64,000 nt of DNA from positions 186,001-250,000 of the forward strand of contig NZ_JAIOAP010000005.1 in assembly GCF_021190915.1 (NCBI RefSeq), in the 5' to 3' direction. Each line of letters begins with the position of its first letter. Positions within the stretch are counted from its first letter, which is position 1. The stretch comes from Cohnella silvisoli (lineage in GTDB: Bacteria > Bacillota > Bacilli > Paenibacillales > Paenibacillaceae). The translations under genes were made by a program, and so were the position numbers. Below are positions 49,726 through 58,944 of the stretch, one piece after another. The notes below the pieces were generated by a model, which was given only the letters and a program-made list of their open reading frames with translations, was not told where the DNA came from and made no database searches.

Positions 49726-50598
49726 TCACGTCACTCTCTTCCTGTAGAAGGAAGGCGATACGCCCTCAAGCTTGCGAAAGGCGCGGCTGAAGGCATGGAT
49801 GCTCTGAAAACCCGTTTTCTCCGCGATGACGGATAGAGAAAGGTTCGTGAACTGGATCATTTGCTTCGCCTTTTCCAGACGGACGGCGACATGGTATTGG
49901 ATGGGCGTGATGTTGAATGCCTTTTTGAATAGCTTGCACAAGTAATATTTGTTAAGATTGGCGAATTTCGATAGCTCATCGAGCGTAATTTCATGTTCCG
50001 TCTGGTGGCTCATGTAATTTTTAATGCGGTCCAGCAGCTCCCATTTCGACAACAAGTGGGCGTTGTTCTTCCAATGATTTTCCCGCAGCAATTGAACCCA
50101 TAGTTGGACGAACAACCCTTTGGCGGATGTTTCATAATAAGGGAATTTTCTTTCCATCTCGAAAATAATATCGTAGATCAATTTCTCGATAACGACCGGT
50201 TTATTCAGGCGAATATGATTAGGCAGCGGATCCTCCATCAACGGGGTAACATCCTCGCGGAACCACTGCTTCTCCTCCTCCATTATCGCCTTCAGCGGCT
50301 TAAACGAGATTTTCACCTGAGGACTGTCGGACTGGTAATACAAATCGAAATGAATATGAGGCTGATGCAATCGCTTATTATTGAGCAGATAGATAGCGTG
50401 CGGCTGCAGCGGCTTGAACAGAAAGATATCTCCGGGAATGCCGTAATACACCTTGTCTTCTACGGTAACCTTAATCTCCCCGTCCTTGACGTAGAGTAAT
50501 TCATAGTCGAATATGACCCGCTCCGAGATATGAAACGGAGGCTCGATAAAATTATCCCAAGCAACTCGGATATACGGCGATAGGTTGTTTAGATTCAT
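49726..50598 (-). CDS. AraC family regulator with cupin-like sensor
   Basis: A 290-residue regulator. The first 150 residues form an AraC-type cupin pocket (VIFDYELLYVKDGEIKVTVEDKVY and GDIFLFKPLQPHAIYL), likely binding a sugar; the last 100 are the AraC DNA-binding domain (FANLNKYYLCKLFKKAFNITPIQY and GFQSIHAFSRAFRKLEGVSPSFYRKR). ATG 50598 has GGAGGGG upstream; the longer frame to 50643 lacks one. It is divergent from the GH172 gene and is probably its activator. Confidence 0.88.
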   Translation of the reverse strand: MNLNNLSPYIRVAWDNFIEPPFHISERVIFDYELLYVKDGEIKVTVEDKVYYGIPGDIFLFKPLQPHAIYLLNNKRLHQPHIHFDLYYQSDSPQVKISFKPLKAIMEEEKQWFREDVTPLMEDPLPNHIRLNKPVVIEKLIYDIIFEMERKFPYYETSAKGLFVQLWVQLLRENHWKNNAHLLSKWELLDRIKNYMSHQTEHEITLDELSKFANLNKYYLCKLFKKAFNITPIQYHVAVRLEKAKQMIQFTNLSLSVIAEKTGFQSIHAFSRAFRKLEGVSPSFYRKRVT

Positions 50599-50666
50599 AA
50601 TAACCCCTCCCTCACTAAGTATAACTCTGCCTCCTTCAACCACAAGTTATAATTAAACCAATTTAA

Positions 50667-50762
50667 GTTAAATACTTATCCAATGCGGTTAAATATTTTC
50701 GAGCAAGAATCGAATACAATTCAGTTATCAACGAGACGAGTTCAGACAATATAGCGCTTACA
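50667..50762 (+). promoter_or_regulatory. Operator-like direct repeats and partial cre upstream of GH172 gene
   Basis: GTTAAATA occurs at 50667-50674 and again at 50688-50695, exactly 21 bp apart (two helix turns, same face), as expected for an AraC-type dimer site. AATATAGCGCTTACA at 50748-50762 resembles a catabolite response element, matching best in its right half. A clear -35/-10 pair was not identified. Confidence 0.5.
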
Positions 50763-50780
50763 CGATGAAAGGGGATTTCT

Positions 50781-51863
50781 ATGTATTCTTTTAACGGATT
50801 GGATATGGGGCTAGGTAATTTACCGCGATTGTCCGCAGCGAAAACCAGGTCGATCAGCGCCGAGAACTTTACCGGGGAAAAAGGAAAAGCGGGCATGGCC
50901 ACGGAAGGTACGGGAGCCGAATGCGCGCGGGATTTAGGACAAGGGTGGAAAGTGTCTCCGTCGGTGAATATCCCAGCCAAGAGCACCTATACGATGGCGG
51001 AAATTGACGGTCCGGGTGCCATTCAGCACATTTGGCTGACCTGCTTCAATGCCCATTGGCGCAATATGATTATTCGAATCTACTGGGATGGCGAAACCTC
51101 TCCCTCAGTCGAAACGCCTATCGGCGATTTCTTCTGCAACGGCTGGTGCGAACGCAGCAACGTTAATTCCATGCCGGTCGCCGTAAATCCTGCAGGGGGA
51201 ATGAACAGTTATTGGCTCATGCCCTTCCGGGGCCATGCCAAGATCACGGTCGAGAATCTCGGCTCGGAGAACGTCGTTCTCTATTATCAAGTGGATTATA
51301 CTTTGACTGAAGTACCCGAGGATACGGCGTATTTCCATGCGCAATGGCGACGCAGCAACCCGCTTCCGTATAAGGAAGTACACACGATTCTGGATGGCGT
51401 GAAGGGCAAAGGGCATTATGTCGGAACCTATTTAGCCTGGCAGGTGAACAATTCGGGCTGGTGGGGAGAAGGCGAGATTAAGTTCTACATGGACGGGGAT
51501 AAAGAGTTTCCTACGATTGCCGGTACGGGGACGGAAGACTACTTCGGGGGCGCATGGAATTTCGAGCAGCCGATTGGGCAGTACGGTTCCTTCTCGACGG
51601 CGTTCCTCGGCTTTCATCAGGTGACTAAACCGGATGGCTTATATCGCAGCCAGCAACGATTCGGCATGTACAGATGGCACGTTATGGATCCCATCCGGTT
51701 CGATGAAGACTTGAAGGTTACGATCCAAGCGCTAGGTTGGCGTTCGGGGGGCAGATATTTGCCCTTGCAGGACGACATCTCCTCGACGGCGTTCTGGTAT
51801 CAAGCTGAACCCCACGTTCCTTACGATAAGTTGCCGGACAAAGACTTCCTTGAAGTCGTGTAA
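50781..51863 (+). CDS. GH172 (DUF2961) family glycoside hydrolase
   Basis: A 360-residue protein with the DUF2961 pattern now classed as GH172: IDGPGAIQHIWLT (about 75-87), IRIYWDGETSPSVETPIGDFF, NPAGGMNSYWLMPF and AGTGTEDYFGGAWNF (about 252-266), which holds the acidic residues of the active site region. Known members act on fructofuranosides or arabinofuranosides. There is no signal peptide, so it is probably cytoplasmic. AAAGGGG lies a few bases before ATG 50781. The divergent AraC gene and the repeats in between suggest sugar induction. Confidence 0.88.
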   Translation: MYSFNGLDMGLGNLPRLSAAKTRSISAENFTGEKGKAGMATEGTGAECARDLGQGWKVSPSVNIPAKSTYTMAEIDGPGAIQHIWLTCFNAHWRNMIIRIYWDGETSPSVETPIGDFFCNGWCERSNVNSMPVAVNPAGGMNSYWLMPFRGHAKITVENLGSENVVLYYQVDYTLTEVPEDTAYFHAQWRRSNPLPYKEVHTILDGVKGKGHYVGTYLAWQVNNSGWWGEGEIKFYMDGDKEFPTIAGTGTEDYFGGAWNFEQPIGQYGSFSTAFLGFHQVTKPDGLYRSQQRFGMYRWHVMDPIRFDEDLKVTIQALGWRSGGRYLPLQDDISSTAFWYQAEPHVPYDKLPDKDFLEVV

Positions 51864-51872
51864 TGGAAAGCA

Positions 51873-51920
51873 AACCAGGCTAAGATCCTCGAAAGAGGTT
51901 ACTAGCCTGGTTTTATTTTT
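51873..51920. terminator. Bidirectional terminator
   Basis: AACCAGGCTA (51873-51882) pairs with TAGCCTGGTT (51903-51912), followed by TTATTTTTT. It ends the GH172 gene; its second arm reaches to the stop of the lipoprotein gene on the other strand. Confidence 0.9.
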
Positions 51921-52335
51921 TACCTAGTAAATCAGGGATTTCTTGTAGTCCGTAATTGACGACAAAGTCGTCTAGCTCGGTAACGATATCCGCGTTCGAT
52001 GCTTTATATAAAGTTTCATTAATTTTTAAATAGCCCGAGCTGATGTAGTACAGTTCCCTCTCTCTCGATAGCTTCAAGGTGAAATTCTGGCCTACAGTAT
52101 CGGGAAGATCGACCTCTTCATAGTTCATCGCTTTAAGTAAGCTTTTTACTCTTCCAACGGTAACTCCGTCATTCATGGTTAACTCGTTCCCATCACCGTA
52201 AACAATCTTAATCTCATCCGTGTCCACAATGGACTTTTTGACAATATCGCTTGTCGGAATGTTTTTATTCTTATTGCACGCCGTAAGCTGCAAAGTAAGA
52301 ATAATAAATACGGTAATGATAATTGATATTCTCAT
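51913..52335 (-). CDS. Small lipoprotein of unknown function
   Basis: A 140-residue protein with an N-terminal signal (ISIIITVFIILTLQLTAC) whose Cys at 20 is a clear lipobox, so it is anchored outside the membrane. The rest has a mixed alpha/beta pattern with MNDGVTVGRVKSLLKAMNYEEVD and LSRERELYYISSGYLKINETLY. No family was recognised. ATG 52335 is favoured because the earlier ATG at 52347 abuts the AGGAG site. It is a single gene. Confidence 0.75.
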   Translation of the reverse strand: MRISIIITVFIILTLQLTACNKNKNIPTSDIVKKSIVDTDEIKIVYGDGNELTMNDGVTVGRVKSLLKAMNYEEVDLPDTVGQNFTLKLSRERELYYISSGYLKINETLYKASNADIVTELDDFVVNYGLQEIPDLLGKK

Positions 52336-52389
52336 AAAATAACCCATCTCCTAAACATACTAACGCATTCAAAGCATGTTTAGTTTCAA

Positions 52390-53145
52390 TTACACCTCTC
52401 CCCAGTACACCTCGGTTTCATAGTCGAAGTTCACTTTCCCCTCTTTCTCATGCCGATCGAATAGCTCTCTTAGTGCCGTCATCATGGGCTCGAAGTTCGG
52501 GTGCCCGGGTTCGGGGCTGTAAGAGGACGACCGCAACCGGCCGCTAAGCCCATCGAAATCAAACACTTGTTGGTTAGAGAATCGCGCTTCATGCAGGCCA
52601 TCGGCCTTGAAAAAGGAAACCAGCATCTCGCGCGAAATATTTCTGTGGTTAACTTTCTCATAATCCGTACCTAACGTGCGCAGCAATTGCTCGTACCCCT
52701 CTAGAAAAGGACTCCCCCCCGTTAAACGCGAATTCCAGATTAGCGCCGCCTTGCCGCCCGGCCTCAGAATTCGTTGAAATTCAGCCTTCGCCGCTCCTTG
52801 ATCAAACCAATGAAAAGCTTGCGCGCAGACGATATAGTCGTAGGAATGGTCCGGCAATCCCGTAACCTCTGCGGATCCGGATACCACTTTGTATTTCGGG
52901 TTATTCCCTAGAGCTAACAGAGCGGCTTCCCGCATCGCATCATTCGGCTCGACAGCGGTCACGCGAGTCCCTCGATCCAGAAGCAACTCCGAGAAGATCC
53001 CTGTTCCCGATCCAATGTCCAGAACCTCGGATTGCGAGCTAATGCCAACGACTTCGAATAAGTAATCGATCGCTTCTTTCGGGTAGCTCGGGCGGTATTT
53101 AATATACGTATCCACTCTGCTCGAAAACCTTTCTTTACTATTCAT
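52390..53145 (-). CDS. Class I SAM-dependent methyltransferase
   Basis: A 251-residue methyltransferase with motif I VLDIGSGTGIFSELLL (about 40-55), the acidic residue in VTAVEPNDAMR, motif II-like GSAEVTGLPDHSYDYIVCAQAFHWFD and motif IV LRPGGKAALIWNS. This is the SmtA/UbiE-like group acting on small molecules; the substrate is unknown. The start overlaps the stop of the VOC gene by 8 bases, so the two are coupled. Confidence 0.88.
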   Translation of the reverse strand: MNSKERFSSRVDTYIKYRPSYPKEAIDYLFEVVGISSQSEVLDIGSGTGIFSELLLDRGTRVTAVEPNDAMREAALLALGNNPKYKVVSGSAEVTGLPDHSYDYIVCAQAFHWFDQGAAKAEFQRILRPGGKAALIWNSRLTGGSPFLEGYEQLLRTLGTDYEKVNHRNISREMLVSFFKADGLHEARFSNQQVFDFDGLSGRLRSSSYSPEPGHPNFEPMMTALRELFDRHEKEGKVNFDYETEVYWGEV

Positions 53146-53527
53146 CGCGAACCACTCCCCATTCTATAAATTCTAACCGGTTGCCGAAGGGATCATTCAA
53201 ATAGAAGCGTAGGCAATCTTCACTCTCTCTTGCATCATCGTTAATAATCTGGATATTATGCTGGATTAAATGTTGCCGCAACAAGTTAATATTCTGGACT
53301 CCGAATGCAGGATGGGCTTTCGTGGCCGGCAAGAAGTTCTTCTGAACACCGATATGTACTTGATGAGTACCGCATTGAAACCATACGCCGCCACGTTGTC
53401 TCAAGCTTTCCGGTTTCGGAATTTCCGTCCAGCCCAGCAACTCGCCATAAAACTTACGCGCATCCGGCTCGCAGCCTTCATTAGCAGCCAGTTGAACGTG
53501 GTCAATACCCAGGAAAACAAATGACAT
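53138..53527 (-). CDS. VOC (glyoxalase/dioxygenase-like) family protein
   Basis: A 129-residue single VOC domain: FLGIDHVQLAANEG with a metal-type His at the start, FYGELLGWTEIPKPE, and the C-terminal strand RFYLNDPFGNRLEFIEW with a Glu ligand. The family spans lyases, dioxygenases and drug-binding proteins, so the reaction cannot be given. ATG 53527 follows GGGG at seven bases. It is cotranscribed with the methyltransferase gene. Confidence 0.85.
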   Translation of the reverse strand: MSFVFLGIDHVQLAANEGCEPDARKFYGELLGWTEIPKPESLRQRGGVWFQCGTHQVHIGVQKNFLPATKAHPAFGVQNINLLRQHLIQHNIQIINDDARESEDCLRFYLNDPFGNRLEFIEWGVVRDE

Positions 53528-53611
53528 GCGATATCCCCACCTCTTACCGAGCATATTAACCTACTTTTTGATAAAATGTAATGCATGAGTTATAGAGCGG
53601 GGGTTACAAGA

Positions 53612-54388
53612 TTGGATTACATTATTCTCGATATCGAATTCAACGGCCGTAAGTTTGCTAGCGATTTGCCGATGGAGGTCATTGAGATCGGAGCCGTGAG
53701 GCTGAATTCGTCGCTACAGCAAACGGATGAGTTCTCGTCGTTGATCAAACCGGTTTATTTTGCGAAGTTAAATACGTTTATTAAGAAAAAAACCGGAATT
53801 CCCCAGGAAGAGATTGATCTCGCCGACGGCTTTCCGAAAGTCATTGCGGAATTTATGGAATGGTTGAATCGAAGCGAGTCTTGGTTGCTTGTCACATGGG
53901 GCGGCGAGGATCTAAAGCGGATCGTGTTCGATACGCGGATGCATAAGCTGGATGATACCTATTGGATAAGTGCCGGCTATTTCGATTTACTCAAGGGGTT
54001 TCTACGCTACAAGAAAGTGACGAACGACGTCAGCGTCGAAGCCGCTCTTCTTGATCTAGGCATTGCCGCAGAGGGGTCGGCGCACCGGGCATTGGACGAT
54101 GCCCGCATGACGGCCGAGGTGTTCCGCAAAGTATATATCGAGTTGGATTTCGAGCTTAAGCAGCAATACAAAGACCAATTCTCCAATTCTAAGGAACGAA
54201 GGCTAATAAAGAATGCCGTTCGGGCTATGATAACTCAGAAAAAAGTTCTAGAGTGGGAATCTTTCGTCGAAAGTTTTTTGGCGGCCAAAGTCGATCTTAC
54301 CGATGTAAGAAAGCTTAAAGAGCTGCGAGAGTATTTTTTATCGGAAATCGCGAAATCACGGCCGGCTATATTAGGAAAAATAGAGTAG
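53612..54388 (+). CDS. DEDDh 3'-5' exonuclease (KapD/RNase T-like)
   Basis: A 258-residue nuclease of the DEDDh group. Exo I is YIILDIEFNG (Asp and Glu near 6-8), Exo II lies around WLLVTWGGEDLKRI, and Exo III is HRALDDARMTAEVF with the catalytic His and Asp (near 161-166). The C-terminal 80 residues are helical and Lys-rich. The start is taken as TTG 53612, which has GGGGG eight bases upstream; the earlier ATG 53585 has no site. The KapD-like architecture suggests RNA or single-stranded DNA trimming. Confidence 0.85.
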   Translation: MDYIILDIEFNGRKFASDLPMEVIEIGAVRLNSSLQQTDEFSSLIKPVYFAKLNTFIKKKTGIPQEEIDLADGFPKVIAEFMEWLNRSESWLLVTWGGEDLKRIVFDTRMHKLDDTYWISAGYFDLLKGFLRYKKVTNDVSVEAALLDLGIAAEGSAHRALDDARMTAEVFRKVYIELDFELKQQYKDQFSNSKERRLIKNAVRAMITQKKVLEWESFVESFLAAKVDLTDVRKLKELREYFLSEIAKSRPAILGKIE

Positions 54389-54414
54389 GCCTAGGTCCAC
54401 ACAAGACGGTACGG

Positions 54415-54789
54415 TTAAACCACGCCGTACTTATTACCATCAGGATCGTACAACGCAAAGCCCCGCATACCGCCGTCGAATTGGACGATCTCGCCGACGT
54501 TGGCCCCTTTTTCGTGCAGCGAACGATGTACGCCCTCCACGTCCGCGGTGTGGAAGTTGAAATATTGCTCCACCTGGTAGTCGTTCTTAGGAAAAGTTGG
54601 CTGATGAATATCGACGGACAGGACGAGACAGAAAATAATCTTCTCGTCGTTCATCATCATAACCGTTGCGTCCGGCTCGTCGTTATGGGTAATCTCGAAC
54701 CCTAACATCTCCGTGTACCACTCGGTGGATCGCTTCAAATCACTAACCGGAACAAAGATGCCTACTCCGTAAAATGCCGTTTTGCCCAT
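54415..54789 (-). CDS. VOC family protein
   Basis: A 124-residue VOC domain protein, different from the one at 53138. It opens GIFVPVSDLKRSTEWYTEMLGFEI, contains a Met-rich strand ATVMMMNDEKIIFC and ends GFALYDPDGNKYGVV. The missing canonical His/Glu metal ligands at several places suggest binding rather than catalysis, but this is uncertain. ATG 54789 has GGGAGG ten bases upstream. Confidence 0.83.
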   Translation of the reverse strand: MGKTAFYGVGIFVPVSDLKRSTEWYTEMLGFEITHNDEPDATVMMMNDEKIIFCLVLSVDIHQPTFPKNDYQVEQYFNFHTADVEGVHRSLHEKGANVGEIVQFDGGMRGFALYDPDGNKYGVV

Positions 54790-54870
54790 GGCTTGCATTC
54801 CTCCCAATCAATGTGATGTGCGTCACTTATATAACGTTTCTCGAACACGAAACCAAACCTAAATTTGTTA

Positions 54871-54924
54871 TTGACAAATAATTATTTTTATGATATAATA
54901 TAATATTTATGTATTTACAAATAT
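54871..54924 (+). promoter_or_regulatory. Consensus promoter with operator-like inverted repeat
   Basis: TTGACA (54871-54876) and TATAAT (54894-54899) are 17 bp apart, a perfect SigA promoter. Right behind the -10, ATATTT (54903-54908) and AAATAT (54919-54924) form an inverted repeat around the likely transcription start, a possible repressor site. The leader to the next gene is about 95 bases. Confidence 0.85.
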
Positions 54925-54998
54925 AAATCACTCTTCTATGATGGTTGTGAAAGATATCCCGGCCGGGTATCCGCCATCCCTTAGGAGAGTGATATCGT

Positions 54999-55763
54999 TT
55001 GCTTATTGCCAAAGGCATCGCCATGCTAGACATATCCGCTTCCGTAATGGGCCGTATCGACACAGTCCATCCCATTCTACTATGGGACGAGCAATCCGTT
55101 ACGCTCATAGATACGGGATTCCCCAAGCAGTTGGAGCAGTTGAGAGAAGCAATTGAAAGTTACGACATCTCTTTCGCCAAGCTTAACCGAATCATTCTGA
55201 CCCATCAAGATATCGATCATATCGGAAACTTGCCAGACGTCATTCAAGGATCAGCGATCAAAATTGAAGTGATGGCCCACGAGTTTGAGAAACCTTACAT
55301 TCAAGGAGAGCAAAGGATCCTTCGCTTTACGGACGAAGCAATCGCAAGAATCGACAAGATGCCCGCCCAGATACCGGAATCATTCAAGAAAGGGCTAAAG
55401 GCGTTGATGCTTAACCCTCCTTGCGCGCCCGTCGACCGCACCATCACTGGCGGCGAAAGCCTCCCCGGGTTCGAGCGCATTACCGTATTAGACACTCCCG
55501 GTCACACGCCGGGCCACATTAGCCTTTACCATGAGCCATCTCGGACCTTGATCGCCGGAGACGCTCTTGTCGTTCGCGATGGTCAATTATATGGCCCCGA
55601 TCCTCAAACGACGCTCGATATGACAACCGCCATGCTATCGCTTCGAAAATTATCGGAATTCGATATCGGAACTGTCGTATGCTACCACGGCGGCTTATTC
55701 AAGGGCAACACCAACGAACGAATCTCCGAATTATTAACGGTCACAGAAGCGGATCTTCACTAA
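54999..55763 (+). CDS. Metallo-beta-lactamase-fold hydrolase
   Basis: A 254-residue MBL-fold protein. Metal motif THQDIDHIG (His-x-Asp-x-Asp-His, about 69-77), then TPGHTPGHISLYH and GDALVV supply further ligands, and CYHGG the last His. Substrates of such generic MBL proteins vary (thioesters, lactones). It starts at TTG 54999, 11 bases after AGGAG; this start is supported by the paralogue at 60412, whose N-terminus MRIAQGIEMFEL aligns with MLIAKGIAMLDI. A very strong promoter lies upstream. Confidence 0.87.
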   Translation: MLIAKGIAMLDISASVMGRIDTVHPILLWDEQSVTLIDTGFPKQLEQLREAIESYDISFAKLNRIILTHQDIDHIGNLPDVIQGSAIKIEVMAHEFEKPYIQGEQRILRFTDEAIARIDKMPAQIPESFKKGLKALMLNPPCAPVDRTITGGESLPGFERITVLDTPGHTPGHISLYHEPSRTLIAGDALVVRDGQLYGPDPQTTLDMTTAMLSLRKLSEFDIGTVVCYHGGLFKGNTNERISELLTVTEADLH

Positions 55764-55778
55764 TCGCTCGACAAACGG

Positions 55779-55815
55779 AAAGCCGGGATCCCTTTCGTAT
55801 CGGATTCCGGCTCTT
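55779..55815. terminator. Probable terminator between convergent genes
   Basis: AGCCGGGATCC (55781-55791) pairs with GGATTCCGGCT (55802-55812) over 11 bp with one G-T pair. T-runs are short on both sides. Confidence 0.65.
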
Positions 55816-55823
55816 CGTCTATC

Positions 55824-56864
55824 TTACTGTTGCGATACCGACCGCTTTCTAAGCTCCTGAACGAACGCCTCAGGTTCATCTAACGCCATATAAATCCTAG
55901 TCACCTCACGAGGCAGAAAAAGCAAACCGTTCACCTTAGCGGGCCGCTTCAGCTCTATTCGAATGTTCGGCGTAACAAGGGAAGAAGCAGCATCCTTCAA
56001 TTCCTTAGCATCAGGATGGAATTCGCGCACGCTTGAAATATCGGCAATATCCTCCAACCGAATATCCGCTTGAATCCTCAGCCCGTATCTCAACCGGACA
56101 GAATCCCCTATAATCCTGATCGGCTGCAGAACGGATGCGCGGCAATCTCCCCAAATCAAGGCCAACAACCAAAGATCGGCAATCGTGAGTATCCATGCTG
56201 TCCAATGAGACCACTGTTGAAGCAGCAAGTGAACGACAATGCCTTCTATGATAATAATTTTCGTAATGATTGCGGAATACAGCACTTGATTGGTCTTCCG
56301 ATGGTATGAAAACAAGTTCGTGCCGTCGGAAACCCGCTTCCCTTTTCTCCATGAGAACAAAAGGTAATATACGAGACTCGCATCATGAAGCACCAGGGAA
56401 GCCAGCTTTCCTTGTCCGACCCCATCGCGCACCGCCTTACGCAGCGCTTCCGCCGTATCTGGCTCTTGGCGTGATACGCTTCGGAAACTCTTAATTACGC
56501 GATATACAGTCCGAATTTCATATCCGATAACGGCGATTTCCGCGACAATAATAAGCAGTTCAACCGGCCATACCGCATTCCATACCGTGCTTCGCATCGG
56601 CGCCGGAAGTACGAGCCATACAGCCAACGCTCCTACAATCGGAAACGGCAGAATTTTAGCAATGGATTTGCCTTTTTTCCGCAGGATAAACAGCCAATAT
56701 AGAAAGGGAATGACGAGCATGAAATCGAACATGACGGCATAAACGAAAACCGGGTCTTCCTCGACCAGCGAGAAGGCGCGAACGCTAATTATATCCGTCA
56801 TCAAGATAAGAAGCGTAATAGCGAAAAACCAGAAAGTCGATCGTTGGAGTTTGTGGACAACCAT
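55824..56864 (-). CDS. Membrane protein of unknown function
   Basis: A 346-residue protein with four membrane segments in the first 130 residues (about 10-28, 43-62, 70-90, 98-118) and two more near 215-255, then a soluble C-terminal domain of about 90 residues (VRLRYGLRIQADIRLEDIADISSVRE) that looks like the PH-like module of some bacterial membrane proteins. AAGGAGG precedes the start. No family name is certain. A TATAAT box lies about 30 bases upstream on the minus strand. Confidence 0.75.
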   Translation of the reverse strand: MVVHKLQRSTFWFFAITLLILMTDIISVRAFSLVEEDPVFVYAVMFDFMLVIPFLYWLFILRKKGKSIAKILPFPIVGALAVWLVLPAPMRSTVWNAVWPVELLIIVAEIAVIGYEIRTVYRVIKSFRSVSRQEPDTAEALRKAVRDGVGQGKLASLVLHDASLVYYLLFSWRKGKRVSDGTNLFSYHRKTNQVLYSAIITKIIIIEGIVVHLLLQQWSHWTAWILTIADLWLLALIWGDCRASVLQPIRIIGDSVRLRYGLRIQADIRLEDIADISSVREFHPDAKELKDAASSLVTPNIRIELKRPAKVNGLLFLPREVTRIYMALDEPEAFVQELRKRSVSQQ

Positions 56865-57062
56865 AGAATCCCTCCTTAATTTCTATTGCATTTTTATTAT
56901 ATAGGAGAACCGTTTCCTGCAACACGACAGAATTTAAGCCTATGGAATTGCAATGCTATTAGCGCAGGTTTCCGTTTAGGCAATTTATCGTTAAAATAGA
57001 AACAGTGTCTGCAAAATGACGTGACAGAGAACAGCTTCGAGCTACGAAAGGAATTTAAGCAA

Positions 57063-58253
57063 ATGATCATCAAACCAAGAACACGCGGTTTTATTTGCAC
57101 GACCGCGCACCCTCAAGGCTGTGCCGCCCAAGTGCAGCAACAAGTGAACTACGTTCAAGAGCAACCGGCTATTAATGGTCCCCGCAATGTGCTTGTTATC
57201 GGCGCATCTGCCGGATTTGGACTTGCATCGCGCATCGTCGCGGCTTTCGGAGCAAACGCCAATACTGTCGGTATTTACCGACAAGGAGAGAAAGGCGGCG
57301 GACGGACGGCATCTGCCGGCTGGTACAATTCGGCTGCATTCGAGTTGGCGGCGCAAGAAGCCGGACTCAAATCTTTCAGCGTTACCGGAGATGCATTCTC
57401 CGACGAGACGAAGGCCAAAGCGATCGACGTCATCCGCAGCGAGCTAGGGCAGGTAGATCTAGTCGTATATAGCGTTGCTTCGGCACGGCGCACGGATCCC
57501 AAAACCGGCGAAGTGTCTAATTCGGTACTTAAACCACTCGGTCAAACTTACACTAACAAAACCGTTAACTTTCATACCGGAGAAGTCAGCATGATTACGA
57601 TAGATCCGGCGACGGAACAAGAAGTACAGGAAACTATTGATGTCATGGGCGGCGAAGATTGGCAAATGTGGATTGACGCGCTGCATAAAGCCGGAGTGCT
57701 AGCGGATGGCGCGACAACGATCGCTTATTCTTATATCGGATCGAAAATTACGCAAGCGATCTACCGGGAAGGAACGATCGGCCGGGCGAAGGACCATCTT
57801 GAGACTACCGCAAAAACATTAAATGAGCAGTTGGGAGCAACCGGCGGCCGGGCATTCGTAACGGTCTGCAAAGCGCTCGTTACGCAATCCAGCTCCGCCA
57901 TTCCGGTCGTGCCGCTCTACATTTCCGCCCTGTACAAGGTCATGAAGGAAAAAGGACTGCATGAAGGCTGCATCGAGCAAACGTACCGCTTGTTTGCCGC
58001 GCGTCTGTATTCTCAGGAAACGACGCCGGTTGACGAAGAAGGCCGTATCCGGATCGACGATTGGGAACTGCGTGAGGATGTGCAAAAAGAGGTCGCAAAG
58101 ATCTGGGACGAGCTGTCAACGGATAACATTGGACAATTGACGGATCTTGCGGGCTATCGGCGCGAGTTTTTTCAACTATTCGGCTTCGAAACCGACGGTA
58201 TCGATTACGACGCAGACATCGATCCGGAAGTAAGCATTCCGAATTTGAGCTAA
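57063..58253 (+). CDS. fabV: Trans-2-enoyl-CoA/ACP reductase FabV
   Basis: A 396-residue NADH-dependent enoyl reductase of the FabV/TER type. It opens MIIKPRTRGFICTTAHPQGC, has the cofactor loop VLVIGASAGFGLASRI (about 47-62), and the active-site region YSYIGSKITQAIYREGTIGRAK with the Tyr and the Lys eight residues on. It reduces the enoyl double bond in the last step of fatty acid elongation; FabV is insensitive to triclosan in several species. ATG 57063 has AAAGGA about ten bases upstream; the frame to 57021 lacks a site. The gene is single with its own terminator. Confidence 0.93.
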   Translation: MIIKPRTRGFICTTAHPQGCAAQVQQQVNYVQEQPAINGPRNVLVIGASAGFGLASRIVAAFGANANTVGIYRQGEKGGGRTASAGWYNSAAFELAAQEAGLKSFSVTGDAFSDETKAKAIDVIRSELGQVDLVVYSVASARRTDPKTGEVSNSVLKPLGQTYTNKTVNFHTGEVSMITIDPATEQEVQETIDVMGGEDWQMWIDALHKAGVLADGATTIAYSYIGSKITQAIYREGTIGRAKDHLETTAKTLNEQLGATGGRAFVTVCKALVTQSSSAIPVVPLYISALYKVMKEKGLHEGCIEQTYRLFAARLYSQETTPVDEEGRIRIDDWELREDVQKEVAKIWDELSTDNIGQLTDLAGYRREFFQLFGFETDGIDYDADIDPEVSIPNLS

Positions 58254-58280
58254 GACTACTCATCCATTCTACGAAACAAA

Positions 58281-58314
58281 TGGCCGGGCCCCCTTAAGGG
58301 ACCGGCCACTTTTT
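58281..58314 (+). terminator. Terminator of fabV
   Basis: TGGCCGG (58281-58287) and CCGGCCA (58302-58308) form the outer stem, with an inner CCCTTAAGGG palindrome, followed by CTTTTT. Confidence 0.9.
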
Positions 58315-58897
58315 ATCTCAAAATAATCCCCTGACTGACTTTGAAACCGACACAAGGCAACCGAGTCGATGTAACCGTCTCTTCCGCGCCGAATACATCC
58401 TGCAGTTCATAAGGGGCTCCCTCGCTAATCAACACGTACTGTTCAATGGTGACATTCAACGGGTCGACAATCCAATACTCAGGCACGTTAAATTGCGCAT
58501 AACTCCGAAACTTCATAACCCGGTCGCGCTTAATTGTCGATGGAGAGAGAATTTCCACCACAAGGTCGGGAGGACCGACAACAGCGTGCTCTTGAATAAT
58601 AGCGGCACGGGAACGATGGATCATTAGGATATCCGGCTGCCTTGTTTCCTGGTCTGATAAAATCACGTCTACGGGCGCATACATAATGATGTACTCGTTC
58701 TCGCATGAATCTGTAAGTATTCTCTCGATCTGATGGCTTATGCGCTGGTGAGTCGTGGTTGGAGAAGGTTTTAATTCCAATATTCCGGCTATAATCTCAT
58801 ATTGGTTGCCATCTTCCGGCAATTCCAAATAATCCTCTACGTTCCATCCCGATTCTTTGATCAAATGCGGCTTTTCCGGTTTTTTATCGTAGGTCAA
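58313..58897 (-). CDS. Uma2 family (DUF820) endonuclease-like protein
   Basis: A 194-residue protein of the PD-(D/E)xK-fold Uma2 family: DYLELPEDGNQYEIIAGILEL, RQPDILMIHR (catalytic Asp near 94), VVEILSPST (Glu-containing strand) and KFRSYAQFNVPEYWIVDP (Lys of the motif). Members are abundant in cyanobacteria and Paenibacillus-type genomes, often near mobile DNA; their DNA target is not known. It lies just beyond the right end of the second TnpB element. Confidence 0.87.
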   Translation of the reverse strand: MTYDKKPEKPHLIKESGWNVEDYLELPEDGNQYEIIAGILELKPSPTTTHQRISHQIERILTDSCENEYIIMYAPVDVILSDQETRQPDILMIHRSRAAIIQEHAVVGPPDLVVEILSPSTIKRDRVMKFRSYAQFNVPEYWIVDPLNVTIEQYVLISEGAPYELQDVFGAEETVTSTRLPCVGFKVSQGIILR

Positions 58898-58944
58898 TCC
58901 AAGTCCCCCCTACTTTTCCCTTATTTATTCAGTATACCGCCTAA

